Shown: positions 43,817 through 54,830 of the stretch, one piece after another
Layout: each line of letters opens with the position of its first letter
How positions within the stretch are numbered: position 1 is the first letter of the stretch
NCBI RefSeq assembly: GCF_963259705.1
Contig: NC_081840.1
Location: 112,316,074-112,380,073, forward strand
Reading direction: 5' to 3'
Length of the DNA stretch: 64,000 bases
From: Myotis daubentonii
Lineage: Eukaryota; Chordata; Mammalia; Chiroptera; Vespertilionidae
Program-made: the position numbers and the translations under genes
Notes under the pieces: model-generated
Told to the model about the DNA's origin: nothing
What the model saw: the letters and a program-made list of their open reading frames with translations, nothing else
Database searches by the model: none

Positions 43817-45104
43817 CCAGGTGTACCGGTTAATAATGTGGACTTTTTTCAATAGATGGAATTGCACATATGTTGATATATATGTGATTTGATATGTATG
43901 CTATTTTGTTGTATTGACAGCAAGCTTCAAAACTTCATATGTCAAATTTTCTGAAGGTGTTAACATCATAGATATTTTTACGTTTAAAAATGTTGAATTT
44001 TGTGCCAAAAAAGAGCATTTGCGGGAAGTTTTAATTCATTACTTTATGTTGAAGAAAAATGCTGCTGAAAGTTATCATATACTTCAGGAAGCTTATGGTG
44101 AACATGCTCCATCTCAAGATACTTGTGAACGCTGGTTTAAATGCTTTAAAAGTGATGATTTCGATATGAAAGATAAAGAACGTCCAGGTCAACTGAAAAA
44201 GTTTGAAGACCAACTATTAACAAGCATTATTGGATGAAGATGCATGTCAAAGTAAATAACAACTTGCAGAAAGATTAAATGTTGCTCGGCAAACAATTTC
44301 CAATCATTTACAAGCAATGGGAAAGATTTTAAAGGAAGAAAAACGGGTGCTACATCAACTGAACAAAAGACAAGTGGCAAACCGAAAAGCCATCAGTAAA
44401 ATGTTGCTTCAATGGCACGAAAGAAAGTCTTTTTTGCCTCGAATTGTGACTGGCGATGGAAAGTGGATTTATTTTGAGAATCCCAAATGCACAGAATCAT
44501 GGGTTGATCCAGGTCAACCATCAACATCGACTGCAAGGCCAAATCTCTTCGGAAAGAAGACAGTGTTCTATGTTTGGTGGGATCAGGAAGGTGTGGTGTA
44601 TTATGAGCTTCTAAAACCAGGTGAAACTGTTAATACTGATCACTACCGACAACAAATAATCAATTTGAACCACGCTTTGATCATAAAATGACCAGAATGG
44701 GCCAGAAGACACGGCAAAGTAATTTTGCTTCATGATGACACACCATCACACACTTTAAAACCAGTCAAAGACACGTTACAAGATCTTTCCTGGGAAATAT
44801 TAACCCACCCGCTGTATTCCATAGACCTTGCTCCTTCAGATTACCACTTGTTACAATCGATGGCACATGCATTTTCTGAGCAGCATTTCAAAACGTACAA
44901 AGAAGTGGAAAATTGGGTCTCTGAATGGTTTGCCTCAAAACAAGAAAAGTTCTATTGGGATGGTATCCACAAATTACCTGAAAGATGGGGAAATGTGTAG
45001 CTAGTGATGGACATTTCTTTGAATAAATCACTTTTGATGTTTCTCTTGAAATTATTGTGTTTTCTTTGATTACAAAATCCACAATTATTAACTGGTACAC
45101 CTGG
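43817..45104 (+). mobile_element. Mariner transposon with intact inverted repeats
   Basis: This 1288-bp element is flanked by TA at 43815-43816 and 45105-45106. Its ends CCAGGTGTACCGGTTAATAA and, inverted, CCAGGTGTACCAGTTAATAA match over about 26 bp with few differences. Length and structure are those of a complete mariner. It carries one transposase gene, broken by one frameshift and two stops. Vesper bats are known to have had recent mariner activity. Confidence 0.96.
43914..45000 (+). pseudogene. Mariner transposase, one frameshift and two stops
   Basis: Three frames follow each other. The first (43914-44237) holds the N-terminal helix-turn-helix, with HYFMLKKNAAESYHILQEAY and SQDTCERWFKCFKSDDFDMK. 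A small insertion near 44220 shifts frame. In the second frame a TAA lies at 44257-44259 and a TGA at 44689-44691. The catalytic part keeps TGDGKW, LLHDD and HPLYSIDLAPSDYHL. The spacing from the first D of HDD to the last D of APSD is 34 residues, the mariner D34D signature. TGDGKW has G where mariners usually have E. Mariner transposase cuts and pastes DNA at TA; this copy is inactive. Confidence 0.94.
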
Positions 45105-45128
45105 TAAATTGAGTGATTTAAGGGCATA

Positions 45129-45698
45129 TCTCTATATATAAAAAGTCAGTGTCCGTGATGACCAAGATGACCAAATGACCGGTTATCATGAGGTGCATTG
45201 AGCAGGCTCTGATGATTCAGCAATGGTGAACGGGGGAATTGGGTTGGGTGGCGGGAGGACTAGGTTGACTGTCAGGTCGTTGGGATCACCAGCTCATCCC
45301 CTGCTGATAGGGGGCTCAGGCCTGTGGGAAAGCAAGTGCTGGCGACTTCACCTCAATGCGTGTGTGCTGGGCTGGCTGCTGATGGATTGCGCTGCCTGCT
45401 CGAGGCCACTCATGCCGGGGCAGGTAGGTCGGGGGTGTGCCCCACAGCTTCAGTCAGTGACTCAACCCCCAGCCCCAGTGGCAATAGCGGCAGCGCATTC
45501 CATCAGCAGTGACCCAGCACACACACATGGAGGTGAAGTCTCCAGCACACACTTTCCCACAGGCCTTAGTCCCCGAGCAGCCCTGCGGCGGAGGCGGCAT
45601 TCAGCCTGGGGATTGGTGAACAGGCAGAAGATAGCCCTGATTACAGGAGGTTAGGCCTAGGGACCCGACCCACATGATTTTGTGCGCTGGGCCTCTAG
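45129..45698 (+). mobile_element. Non-autonomous Helitron 24 bp from mariner end
   Basis: It starts A|TCTCTATATATAAAAAGTCA and ends TTTTGTGCGCTGGGCCTCTAG before T. The interior is GC-rich, with GTGTCCGTGATGACCAAGAT near the 5' end. No coding potential is supported. Confidence 0.85.
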
Positions 45699-45713
45699 TA
45701 GAATATAAAATGA

Positions 45714-47056
45714 CTAGAGGCCCGGTGCACAAAAATTTGTGCACTCGGGGAGGGAGGGGGGGGGGTCCCTCAGCCCGGCCTGTGCCCTCTCCCAGTCTGG
45801 GACCCCTCGGGAGATAACGACCTGCTGGCTTAGACCTGCTGCCGGGTGGTAGAGGGCAGGCCCAATCCCTAGGTGCAGCCCCTGGTCGGGCTCAGAGCAG
45901 GGCCATTTGGGGAGTTGGGGCACCGCCCCATGTCATGCACAGAGCAGGGAGGATCAGGAGGCTGCGATGCCACCCTCAGTCACGCTCAGGGTAGGGCCGA
46001 TTGGGGGGCTGGGGCACCGCCCCCTGTCACACTCAAGGCAGGGTCGATGGGGAGGTTGCGGCGCCACCCCCTGTCACGCACAGAGCAGGGCCCATCAGGG
46101 GGGTTGGGGCGCCGCCACTCTCACACTCAGGGCAGGGCCGAAGGGGAGGTTATGGCTCTACCCTGTCACACACAGAGCAGGACCCGTTGGGGGGGGCGGG
46201 GGGGGGAGGGGGTTGGGGCACCACACCCTGTCACACACAGAGCCGCAGAGCGATCAGGGGGTTGGGGAGCTCCCCCCTATCAGGCACAGAGCAGGGCTGA
46301 TCAGGGGGTTGGGGCGCCTTCCCCTGTCCCGAACAGAGCAGGGCGGATAGGGAGGTTGTGGCCCCGCCCCCTGTCGCACACAGAGCCGCAGGGCGATCAG
46401 GGGGTTCAGGGGGTTTGGGCACTGCCCCCTGTCACACTGATGCTGGTGCCGGGAGGCCTCGCGGCTCCGCTGATCCCCGTGCACTGGGTGTGTGTGGGGG
46501 GGGGAGTGTCCCTCAGCCCAGCCTGCCCCCTCTCACATACTGGGAGCCCTCAGGCATTGACCCCCATCACCCTCCAATCGCAGGATCGGCCCCTTGCCCA
46601 GGCCTGATGCCTCTGGCCTAGGCGTTCGGCCTGGGCAGTGGGGACCCGCAGCTGCAGCAGCCCCGCGATCGTGGGCTTCGCTTTAGGCCCAGGCAAGGGG
46701 CCCCTAGCTCCTGGGACTTCCAGCTTCGACCGTGCCCAGCTCCCATCGCTGGCTCCACCCCTACTTCCTGCTATCACTGGCCAGGGCGGAAAAGGCGCCC
46801 GATTCTCCGATCATGGCTGTGGGGCCCCCCAGCTCTTAGCTCCCCCCTGGGTTTCTGATCACTGTCAGTGGCAGGGGGCTTCTTCCTGCTTTCCCTTTGG
46901 CCTCCCTGCATTGTGCCTACATATGCAAATTAACCGCCAACTTGTTGGCAGTTAACTGCCATCTCAGTTGGCAGTTAATTTGCATATAGCCCTGATTAGC
47001 CAATGAAAAGGGTAGCTCGTACGCCAATTACCATTTTTCCCTTTTATTAGTGTTGA
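45714..47056 (-). mobile_element. Long non-autonomous Helitron with 47-bp minisatellite
   Basis: It starts CTAGAGGCCCGGTGCACAAA and ends TTTTATTAGTGTTGA before T, the reverse of TCAACACTAATAAAAG. The left half matches the Helitron at 17798, including its minisatellite. The right half (46470-47056) differs and may be a second fused copy. CCTGATTAGCCAATGAAAAG and degraded GCCATCTC lie near the 5' end. Its 3' end faces the 3' end of the preceding Helitron, 15 bp away. Confidence 0.85.
45895..46440. repeat. 47-bp minisatellite, about 11 units
   Basis: The same unit as at 17987-18457 (GAGCAGGG, then TTGGGGCACCGCCCCCTGTC, then ACACA), with a G-rich insertion around 46190-46215. Confidence 0.85.
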
Positions 47057-48165
47057 TAAGGTAAATTTACCTTTATTTGTTATATTTTATGAGGACAACT
47101 TTATAATCATATAAAAGACACAAAATAATCTTTTTCCTTCCCTTTAGTTTGCAATTAGGTCAATGTAATAGGCTGAAAACACACACTCATCTATGTCAAT
47201 TACTTACATAATGAACTAATTTATTAACAGGTCCTTTTGGAAACATAAAGTATCTTAGTCCTTGCTTTAAATAACCAGCATTTTAATTCTTACTTCATGT
47301 GATAAGAAACTCCACTAATTACAAAACAAGCTTATTTCAGAGTTGAAAAACATCAGTAATTATGGACATTAATTTTTCCCTTCAAAGTTTGTGTTAGCAT
47401 TTTCTAATAAGTCAAGCAATTTAACATTTTGGAAAGTAAATTTTAGACATTTAAATGTATAGATTCTGATAAATTTTAGTAGAAAAATTTTATGCTCTTT
47501 TTCCACTGTTGAGAGGCTTCTATTTCTCACTTATTATACCATTGGGAAGTAGGTAAGAGACCTAGAAACTCATGGCCAATATAAGACTTGATTTTCTGTG
47601 CAGAGATTATAATAAAATTGTGAACAGATCTGCTGTTCTTTAGATAGTCTAAATAATGCTTATGAATTTGCGCTCCAAAGTAAACAGACCTAACTTGAAT
47701 ACTGGCTCAACCACTTACTAGTTTTGAGAACCTGATCAGGTCACTTAATTCTTTTGTTTCTATAATTTATTTAAGGAGTTAATAATGGCCTTTATCTTTT
47801 GTGAGTATTAAATTAGTGCATCTAAACAGCCTGACAGAGTGCTTAATCCTTAGTAAGTGCACAGTAAATGTTTCCACCACTGCTGCCACCATTGGAATCA
47901 TCATTATCCATTTTTTCCTTTTGGAAGGATTTTTACAGCCATATTCTCCTACACCCTTAAGATTACTTTCATCACCACCATCCTGCTTCTTGTTTTCAAG
48001 TGTATTATAGTTTGAACTTTAATTATATTTTCTGTTGTTGGTTTTTTTCATAAGTAAAATTAATGAAAGCAATCAGTCAGTCCGAGGATCTTTTGTCCTT
48101 TCCTCTTAGCTCCTCCTCATAGTATATTTTGGGGCTATCTAAACTTTGTTTTCCTCTCTGTTATT
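47057..48165. other. Unique intron
   Basis: About 1.1 kb of AT-rich intron. No gene or young repeat is recognised. Confidence 0.5.
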
Positions 48166-48177
48166 AGAACTTATATA

Positions 48178-48395
48178 GTCCTATCTGGTTTGGCTCAGTG
48201 GATAGAGCGTCAGCCTGCGGACTAAAGGTCCTGGGTTTGATTCCGGTCAAGGGAAGATGCCTGGGTTTCAGGTTTGATCCCCAGTAGGGGGCATGCAGGA
48301 GGCAGCCAATCAATGATTCTCTCTCATCATTGATGTTTCTCTCTCTTTCTCCTTTTCCTTTCCTCTCTGAAATCAATATAAATATATTTTAAAGA
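48178..48395 (+). mobile_element. Ves SINE
   Basis: A perfect 12-bp duplication AGAACTTATATA is at 48166-48177 and 48396-48407. Box A-like TTTGGCTCAGTGGATAGAGC and box B-like GGTTTGATTCCGG are present. Confidence 0.93.
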
Positions 48396-48407
48396 AGAAC
48401 TTATATA

Positions 48408-49558
48408 ACTAGAATTATAGGAAGAGAGAATTGGTAAGGACTGTAATGCTAGTTGTGCTATATTACTTATCATACATATTATGGAATTGTATAAATGATC
48501 CCAAGGGAAACTATAATGAGAAAATTGCTTTTAACAGAGAACCTAGTGTTATCTATTGGATGGTGATTTAATTTCTTTTAAGAATTATCCTATTAAATAA
48601 GCTCAAGCAACTAGTGTTACATGGTAATGCAGAATATTTAGTACTGGATAGATTTTGGTTTGGCTGTCCATGTCATATAGGCGAGTTATTTAACCGCTGA
48701 TTCTGTTTCTTCCCTACAAATGGACATACAGTTATATATACATACCCATCTTTTTGTGTTTTGAGGATTTAGTGAGATTATATATGTGAAGTGACTCTCT
48801 CATCATAACTCCCATATGTAGAAGACAATTATTAATGCTAATTTCCCTTCTTTAAACAGTAATCATCTATTCAAATAGTTTTACCTTAAAGCTAGTTTTG
48901 AATAACTTCTTATTTTTCAGAGCCAATCTTTGAATGATTTTAGGGTCCAACTATGAGGCAAAGTTTTAATGAGAATTATCATAATAAATCTCAGAATACT
49001 GTCATGTCTACCATGCTGCAGAGGAATTAGATTTTACTATCCAATGAGAACAAGTGCACACCGTGGTCATTACTACTACCTTTGTAGGAATCCAAACATC
49101 TGTATAATACCTGGCAGCCTATTTTTCTATGAGGTAGACATGCTGCAGTATATAGGTAGATCCTGATGCAATTTGAGTAGGATCTTTAGAATCTGTAATG
49201 TTTCCATTTCTTTCTATTTTATGTGTTTCTACAGCATAAAGACTCTTACTACCATTCCTTGTCTGAAAGTTTATAAGTTTGTTGTAATTCCCTCCAATGT
49301 ATCTTTTCTGGCTTTATTCTTTACCCTGTGCCAGTCCAATATAAGGTCTCTTCATGCTGTAGATTGTTTTTTGCATACATTTTTCCATTTAAAAACCACT
49401 GTAACATCCATATTATATTTGATCATTATAAAACCCCTGGCTGTAGTTAGTTTGATTACCTCTCACCTGAGAAGCAATGGGGACTCAGAATTTAAGGGAC
49501 TTCCCCCAGGGTGGTGAAGGAAGTTAATAGTGTAACTGGGATTCCAGTCAGGCTATTT
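48408..49558. other. Unique intron
   Basis: About 1.15 kb of AT-rich intron without a recognised feature. Confidence 0.5.
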
Positions 49559-49625
49559 TTTCTCTCTCTGTCCCCCTCTCCCTCTCTCCCTCTCTCCCTC
49601 TTTCTCCCTCCCCCTCCCTCCCCCT
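49559..49625. repeat. Pyrimidine-rich simple repeat
   Basis: CTCTCCCTC-type tandem tract of about 67 bp. Confidence 0.85.
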
Positions 49626-49733
49626 GTAAATGAACTCCAGTATCTTTACTCTCATAATGAATTATTATGACTTATGTCCTGCACCATCAACTGTAGTTAT
49701 AAAAAACCATGATTTTCCAAATATCATTTTTCT

Positions 49734-50376
49734 TCTTTTTTTATCATTTAAAGTATTACAAATAGTACATATGTCTCCTTCCCCCCCCCCCCAGTTGACC
49801 TTCCCTCAGCCTCCTCTACTCCCCAGCACATGCCCTCTCCCCATTCCCAGTGTTTTGCGTCCATTGGTTATGATTATATGCATGCATAAAAGTCCTTTGG
49901 TTGATCTCTTACCCCCGCATCCTCCACCCCTTCCCAGCCTTCCCCCTGTCATTTGATAGTCTGTTTGATGCTTCTCTGCCTCTGTATCTACCTTTTTGTT
50001 CATCAGGTTATAATGTTCTTTATTATCCATAAATGAGATTCATGTGGTATTTTTCTTTCACTGACTGGCTTATTACACTTAGCATAATGCTCTCCAGTTC
50101 CATCCATGCAAATGGCAAGAATTCCTTCTTTTTTATAGCAGCATAGTAGTCCATTGTGTAGATGTACCAAAGTTTTCTAATCCACTCATCTGCTGATGGG
50201 GATTTAGGCTGTTTCCAAATCTTAGCTATTGTACATTGTGCTGCTATGAACACAGGGGTGCATATATCCTTTCTAATTGGTGTTTCTGTTTTCTTGGGAT
50301 ATATTTCTAAAAGTGGTATTATTGGATCAAATGGCAGTTCATTTTTAATTTTTTGAGGAAACACCATACTGTTTTC
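49734..50376 (-). mobile_element. L1 3' end, truncated
   Basis: It begins with L1 3' untranslated sequence (ATCATTTAAAGTATTACAAA). The minus strand frame reads [20 protein letters not shown] and onward to EKYHMNLIYG, the ORF2 C-terminus. It stops at CACCATACTGTTTTC, where a poly(T) and another L1 3' end begin. It is more diverged than its neighbour, so it is probably older. Confidence 0.88.
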
Positions 50377-50649
50377 TTTTTTTAAAATTGTTTTATTGCT
50401 TAAAGTATTACAAAGAGTATTATATATGTCTCCTTTTTTTTCTCCCTTTGACCCTCCCCTAGCCTCCCATACCCCCCAGTGTCTTGTGTCCATTGGTTAT
50501 GCTCATATGCATGCATACAAGTCCTTCGGTTGATCTCTTACCCACCCGCCAATTCTCCCCGGCCTTCCTGCTGTAGTTTGACAGTCTGTTCGATGTTGCT
50601 CTGCCCCTGTATCTATTTTTGCTCATCAGTTTATAATGGACTTAATTAT

Positions 50650-51902
50650 CCATAAATGAGTGAGATCATGTGGTATTTTTCTTTCATTGACTGGATTATT
50701 TCACTTAGCATAACGTTCTCCAGTTCCATCCATGCTGTTGCAAATGGTAAGAATTCCTTCTTTTTTACAGCAGCATAGTATTCCATCTGTAGATCAGGGG
50801 TCCTCAAACTTTTTAAACAGGGGGCCAGTTCACTGTCCCTCAGACCATTGGAGGGCCTGACTATAATTTAAAAAAAAACTATGAACAAATTCCTATTCAC
50901 ACTGCACATATCTTATTTTGAAGTAAAAACAAAACAAAACGGGAACAAATACAATATTTGTATTTGCTTGTGGCCCGCGGGCCGTAGTTTGAGGACCACT
51001 GGTGTAGATGTACCACAGTTTTCTAATCCATTCATCTGCTGATGGGCACTTAGGCTGTTTCCAGATCTTAGCTGTGGTGAATTGTGCTGCTATGAACATA
51101 GGGGTGCATATATCCTTTCTGATTGGTGTTTCTGGTTACTTGGGATATATTCCTAGAAGTGGGATCACTGGGTCAAATGGGAGTTCCATTTTTAACTTTT
51201 TGAGGAAACTCCATACTGTCTTCCATAGTGGCTGCACCAGTCTGCATTCCCAACAGCAGTGCACGAGTGTTCCTTTTTCTCCACATCCTCTCCAACACTT
51301 GTCGTTTGTTGATTTGTTGATGATAGCCAGTCTGACAGTGTGAGATAGTACCTCATTGTTGTTTTGATTTGCATTTCTTGGATGATTAGTACATTTGAGC
51401 ATGTTTTCATATGTCTCTTGGCTTTCTGAATGTCCTCTTTTGAAAAGTGTCTATTTAGGTCCTTTGCCCATTTTTTGACTGGATTGTTTATCTTCCTTTT
51501 GTTAGGTTGTATGAGTTCCCTATAAATGTTGGAGATTAAACCCTTATCAGTGATAACATTGGCAAATATGTTCTCCCATGCAGTGGGCTTTCTTGTTGTT
51601 TTGTTGATGGTTTCTTTTGCTGTGCAGAAGTTTTTTATTTTGATGCAGTCCCATTTGTTTATTGTCTCTTTAGTTTCCAATGCCCTAGGAGCTGTATCGG
51701 CGAAGAAATTGCTTTGGCATATGTCTGAGATTTTGTTGCCTTTGGATTCTTCTAGTATTTTTATGGTTTCCCGTCGTACTTTTAAGTCCTTTATCCATTT
51801 TGAGTTTATTTTTGTGTATGGTGTAAGTTGGGGTCTAGTTTCAATATTTTGCATGCATCTGTCTAATTTTCCCAACACCATTTATTGAAGAGAGTATCTT
51901 GA
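50650..51902 (-). pseudogene. L1 ORF2 C-terminal half
   Basis: The 51192-51881 frame reads [20 protein letters not shown] and goes on to [21 protein letters not shown] neighbouring frame gives [20 protein letters not shown], the cysteine motif. The C-terminal [20 protein letters not shown] is cut by the hAT insertion. Small indels near 51345 break the frame. Confidence 0.92.
50795..51001. mobile_element. Short non-autonomous hAT element
   Basis: Starts CAGGGGTCCTCAAACTTTTT and ends CCGTAGTTTGAGGACCACTG, inverted repeats. The 8-bp flanks CTGTAGAT (50787-50794) and GTGTAGAT (51002-51009) differ by one base. The uninterrupted L1 at 24 kb confirms the insertion site. Confidence 0.94.
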
Positions 51903-52271
51903 CTCCATTGTATGTTCTTTTTTTTTTTTAATTAAATCTTTATTGTTCAGATTATTACATTTGTTCCTTTTTTTCCCCCCATAACTCCCCTCCTCCCAGT
52001 TCCCGCCCCACCCTCCGCCCTCACTCCCTACCCACTGTCCTCATCCATAGGTGCACGATTTTTGTCCAGTCTCTTCCCACATCTCCCACACTCCTTTCCC
52101 CCCCAAGAATAGTCAGTCCATACCCTTTCTATGTCCCTGATTCTATTATAATCAACAGTTCATTCTGTTCATCAGATTATTTATTCACTTGATTCTTAGA
52201 TTCACTTGTTGATAGATGCATATTTGTTGTTCATAATTTGTATCTTTACCTTTTTCTTCCTCTTCCTCTTC

Positions 52272-52885
52272 TTAAAGGATACCTTTCAGCATTTCATATA
52301 ATCCTGGTTTGGTGGTGATGAACTCCTTTAGCTTTTCCTTATCTGTGAAGCTCTTTATCTGACCTTCAATTCTGAATGATAGCTTTGCTGGATAAAGTAA
52401 TCTTGGTTGTAGGTTCTTGGTATTCATCACTTTGAATATTTCTTGCCACTCCCTTCTGGCCTGCAAAGTTTCTGTTGAGAAATCAGCTGACAGTCGTATG
52501 GGTATTCCCTTGTAGGTAACTGAGTTTCTTTCTCTTGCTGTTTTTAAGATTCTCTCTTTATCTTTTGATCTTGGCATTTTAATGATGATGTGTCTTGGTG
52601 TGGTCCTCTTTGGATTCCTTTTGTTTGGGGTTCTCCGCGCTTCTTGGACCTGTAAGTCCATTTCTTTCACCAGGTGGGGGAAGTTTTCTGTCATTATTTC
52701 TTCAAATAGGTTTTCAATATCTTGCTCTCTCTCATCTTCTGGCACCCCTATAATTCTGATGTTGGTACGCTTGAAGCTGTCCCAGAGGCTCCTTACACTA
52801 TCCTCGCATTTTTGGATTCTTTTTTCATTTTGCTTTTCCGGTTGGATGTTTTTTGCTTCCTCGCATTTCAAATCATTGACTTTTT
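52272..52885 (-). pseudogene. Duplicated partial HAL1 ORF1
   Basis: The minus frame covers VNDLKCEEAKNIQPEKQNEK through the RRM core to KEFITTKPGLYEMLKGIL. It lacks the first ~85 residues because it starts at the duplication junction (about 52880). Its upstream frame runs into poly(A)-encoded lysines and 3' untranslated sequence of the neighbouring copy. Confidence 0.9.
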
Positions 52886-53243
52886 TTTTTTTAATTAAAT
52901 CTTTATTGTTCAGATTATTACATTTGTTCCTCTTTTTCCCCCCCCCATAACTCCCCTCCTCCCAGTTCCCGCCCCACCCTCCGCCCTCACTCCCCACCCA
53001 CTGTCCTCATCCATAAGTGCACGATTTTTGTCCAGTCTCTTCCCACATCTCCCACACCCCTTTCTCCCCCAAGAATAGTCAGTCCATTCCCTTTCTATGT
53101 CCCTGATTCTATTATAATCAACAGTTCATTCTGTTCATCAGATTATTTATTCACTTGATTCTTAGATTCACTTGTTGATAGATGCATATTTGTTGTTCAT
53201 AATGTGTATCTTTACCTTTTTCTTCCTCTTCCTCTTCCTCTTC

Positions 53244-54092
53244 TTAAAGGATACCTTTCAGCATTTCATATAATCCTGGTTTGGTGGTGATGAACTCCTT
53301 TAGCTTTTCCTTATCTGTGAAGCTCTTTATCTGACCTTCAATTCTGAATGATAGCTTTGCTGGATAAAGTAATCTTGGTTGTAGGTTCTTGGTATTCATC
53401 ACTTTGAATATTTCTTGCCACTCCCTTCTGGCCTGCAAAGTTTCTGTTGAGAAATCAGCTGACAGTCGTATGGGTATTCCCTTGTAGGTAACTGAGTTTC
53501 TTTCTCTTGCTGTTTTTAAGATTCTCTCTTTGTCTTTTGCTCTTGGCATTTTAATTATGATGTGTCTTGGTGTGGTCCTCTTTGGATTCCTTTTGTTTGG
53601 GGTTCTCCATGCTTCTTGGACCTGTAAGTCCATTTCTTTCACCAGGTGGGGGAAGTTTTCTGTCATTATTTCTTCAAATAGGTTTTCAATATCTTGCTCT
53701 CTCTCATCTTCTGGCACCCCTATAATTCTGATGTTGGTACGCTTGAAGCTGTCCCAGAGGCTCCTTACACTATCCTCGCATTTTTGGATTCTTTTTTCAT
53801 TTTGCTTTTCCGGTTGGATGTTTTTTGCTTCCTCGTATTTCAAATCATTGACTTGATTCTTGCGCTCCTCTTGTCTGCTGTCGGGCGTCTGTATAATATT
53901 CGTTATTTCAGTCTGTGTATGCTTAATTTCTAGTTGGTTCCCCAATATAAGATCGAGGGTCTTATTAGTTTTCGTGTAGATCTCATTAAGTTTATCGGCA
54001 GCTTCTAAACAGTTCTTGAGAGACCTTAAAAGTGTGGTTCTGAACTCTATATCTTCCTTTGACAATTTTGTCCTGTTTCTTTGTCTCCGCAT
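53244..54092 (-). CDS. Intact HAL1 ORF1 protein (282 residues)
   Basis: This is the only full-length uninterrupted transposon gene I see. It starts MRRQRNRTKLSKEDIEFRTT. A coiled-coil segment follows (about residues 15-105, with NCLEAADKLNEIYTKTNKTL). The RRM-type core comes next (about 108-165, TNIRIIGVPEDEREQDIENL) and then the C-terminal domain (about 190-282, KDKERILKTARERNSVTYKG to YEMLKGIL). The length is slightly shorter than the 330-370 residues usual for L1 ORF1p. L1 ORF1p is an RNA-binding trimer that coats its own RNA; I infer the same role here. The 3' region after the stop is short and holds no ORF2, so movement would need L1 ORF2 in trans. The ATG is the first one in frame. Expression is unknown. 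Confidence 0.9.
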   Translation of the reverse strand: MRRQRNRTKLSKEDIEFRTTLLRSLKNCLEAADKLNEIYTKTNKTLDLILGNQLEIKHTQTEITNIIQTPDSRQEERKNQVNDLKYEEAKNIQPEKQNEKRIQKCEDSVRSLWDSFKRTNIRIIGVPEDEREQDIENLFEEIMTENFPHLVKEMDLQVQEAWRTPNKRNPKRTTPRHIIIKMPRAKDKERILKTARERNSVTYKGIPIRLSADFSTETLQARREWQEIFKVMNTKNLQPRLLYPAKLSFRIEGQIKSFTDKEKLKEFITTKPGLYEMLKGIL

Positions 54093-54830
54093 TTTGTTAT
54101 GCTTCCTTGGTGCACCCCCTAGTGGTCTTTGTTCACAGTCTTATAGTTAAATCTTGATTGTTGTAGCTAATTCCAGGGAGGGTTTGACCTCCAGGCCAAG
54201 TGGCTATGAGAATCAGCTGTGTCAGCAGTGAGAGAACTTCTGTCCTCTAGGGAGGTGCTAATCTAGCCTTTGCCTGAGGCTATCTGGCAAATGCCTTTGC
54301 CTGAGGCTATCCGGCAAATGCCTCTGTGCAGGGCTTGGGCGGGGTGGGTCGCACAGGATCAACAGGGTGGGCCGGAGAGAGCAGTTATGGCGGCTCTCAG
54401 TCCTGTCCCAAGGGGCTCTGCCTCTCTGAGTCCCAGCACCCGCTGCAAAGCTCGGAGAGAAAGCTGCACTCGCTCTGATCGAAGCCAGACAGTCCCGCTT
54501 CTCCCGTTTGAGTCTGGGTCCCTAAAGACTCGCCCGGATCTGGTGCTCAGAGTCTGCGACTCCCTCCCGATTGAAAACGCCAACCGCGCCCTCCGCCGCC
54601 AGCCCGCTCCGCGCACTCCGCACCTCAGAATTTGACTTCAGCACTGCGCCTCCTCTGAGTGTCCGTATGCGTTTCTCTTTCCTCCTAGTTGTAGGACTTC
54701 CACTCAGCCAGCATTCCTGTGGTTCTGGGTGATGTCCCTTCCGTTTTTTGGTTTCACTTTTGAAGTAGTTGTTCAAAGCAGCAAACTCCGGCATTAACCT
54801 ATGCCGCCATCTTCTCCATTGTATGTTCTT

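Larger units (their letters stand above)
51920..54813 (-). mobile_element. HAL1 half-LINE with duplicated 3' half
   Basis: A perfect 17-bp duplication CTCCATTGTATGTTCTT is at 51903-51919 and 54814-54830, within L1 ORF2. The right end is the 5' start, beginning with AAGATGGCGGCATAGG on the minus strand. The 3' half (poly(T), tail and second part of ORF1) is present twice: 51920-52883 and 52884-53853. The two copies differ at only a few positions. Confidence 0.95.

Noticed and set aside
45873..46607. A 244-codon open frame on +
   Set aside because: Same minisatellite as above in a second Helitron; no start context, domain or conservation to support a gene.
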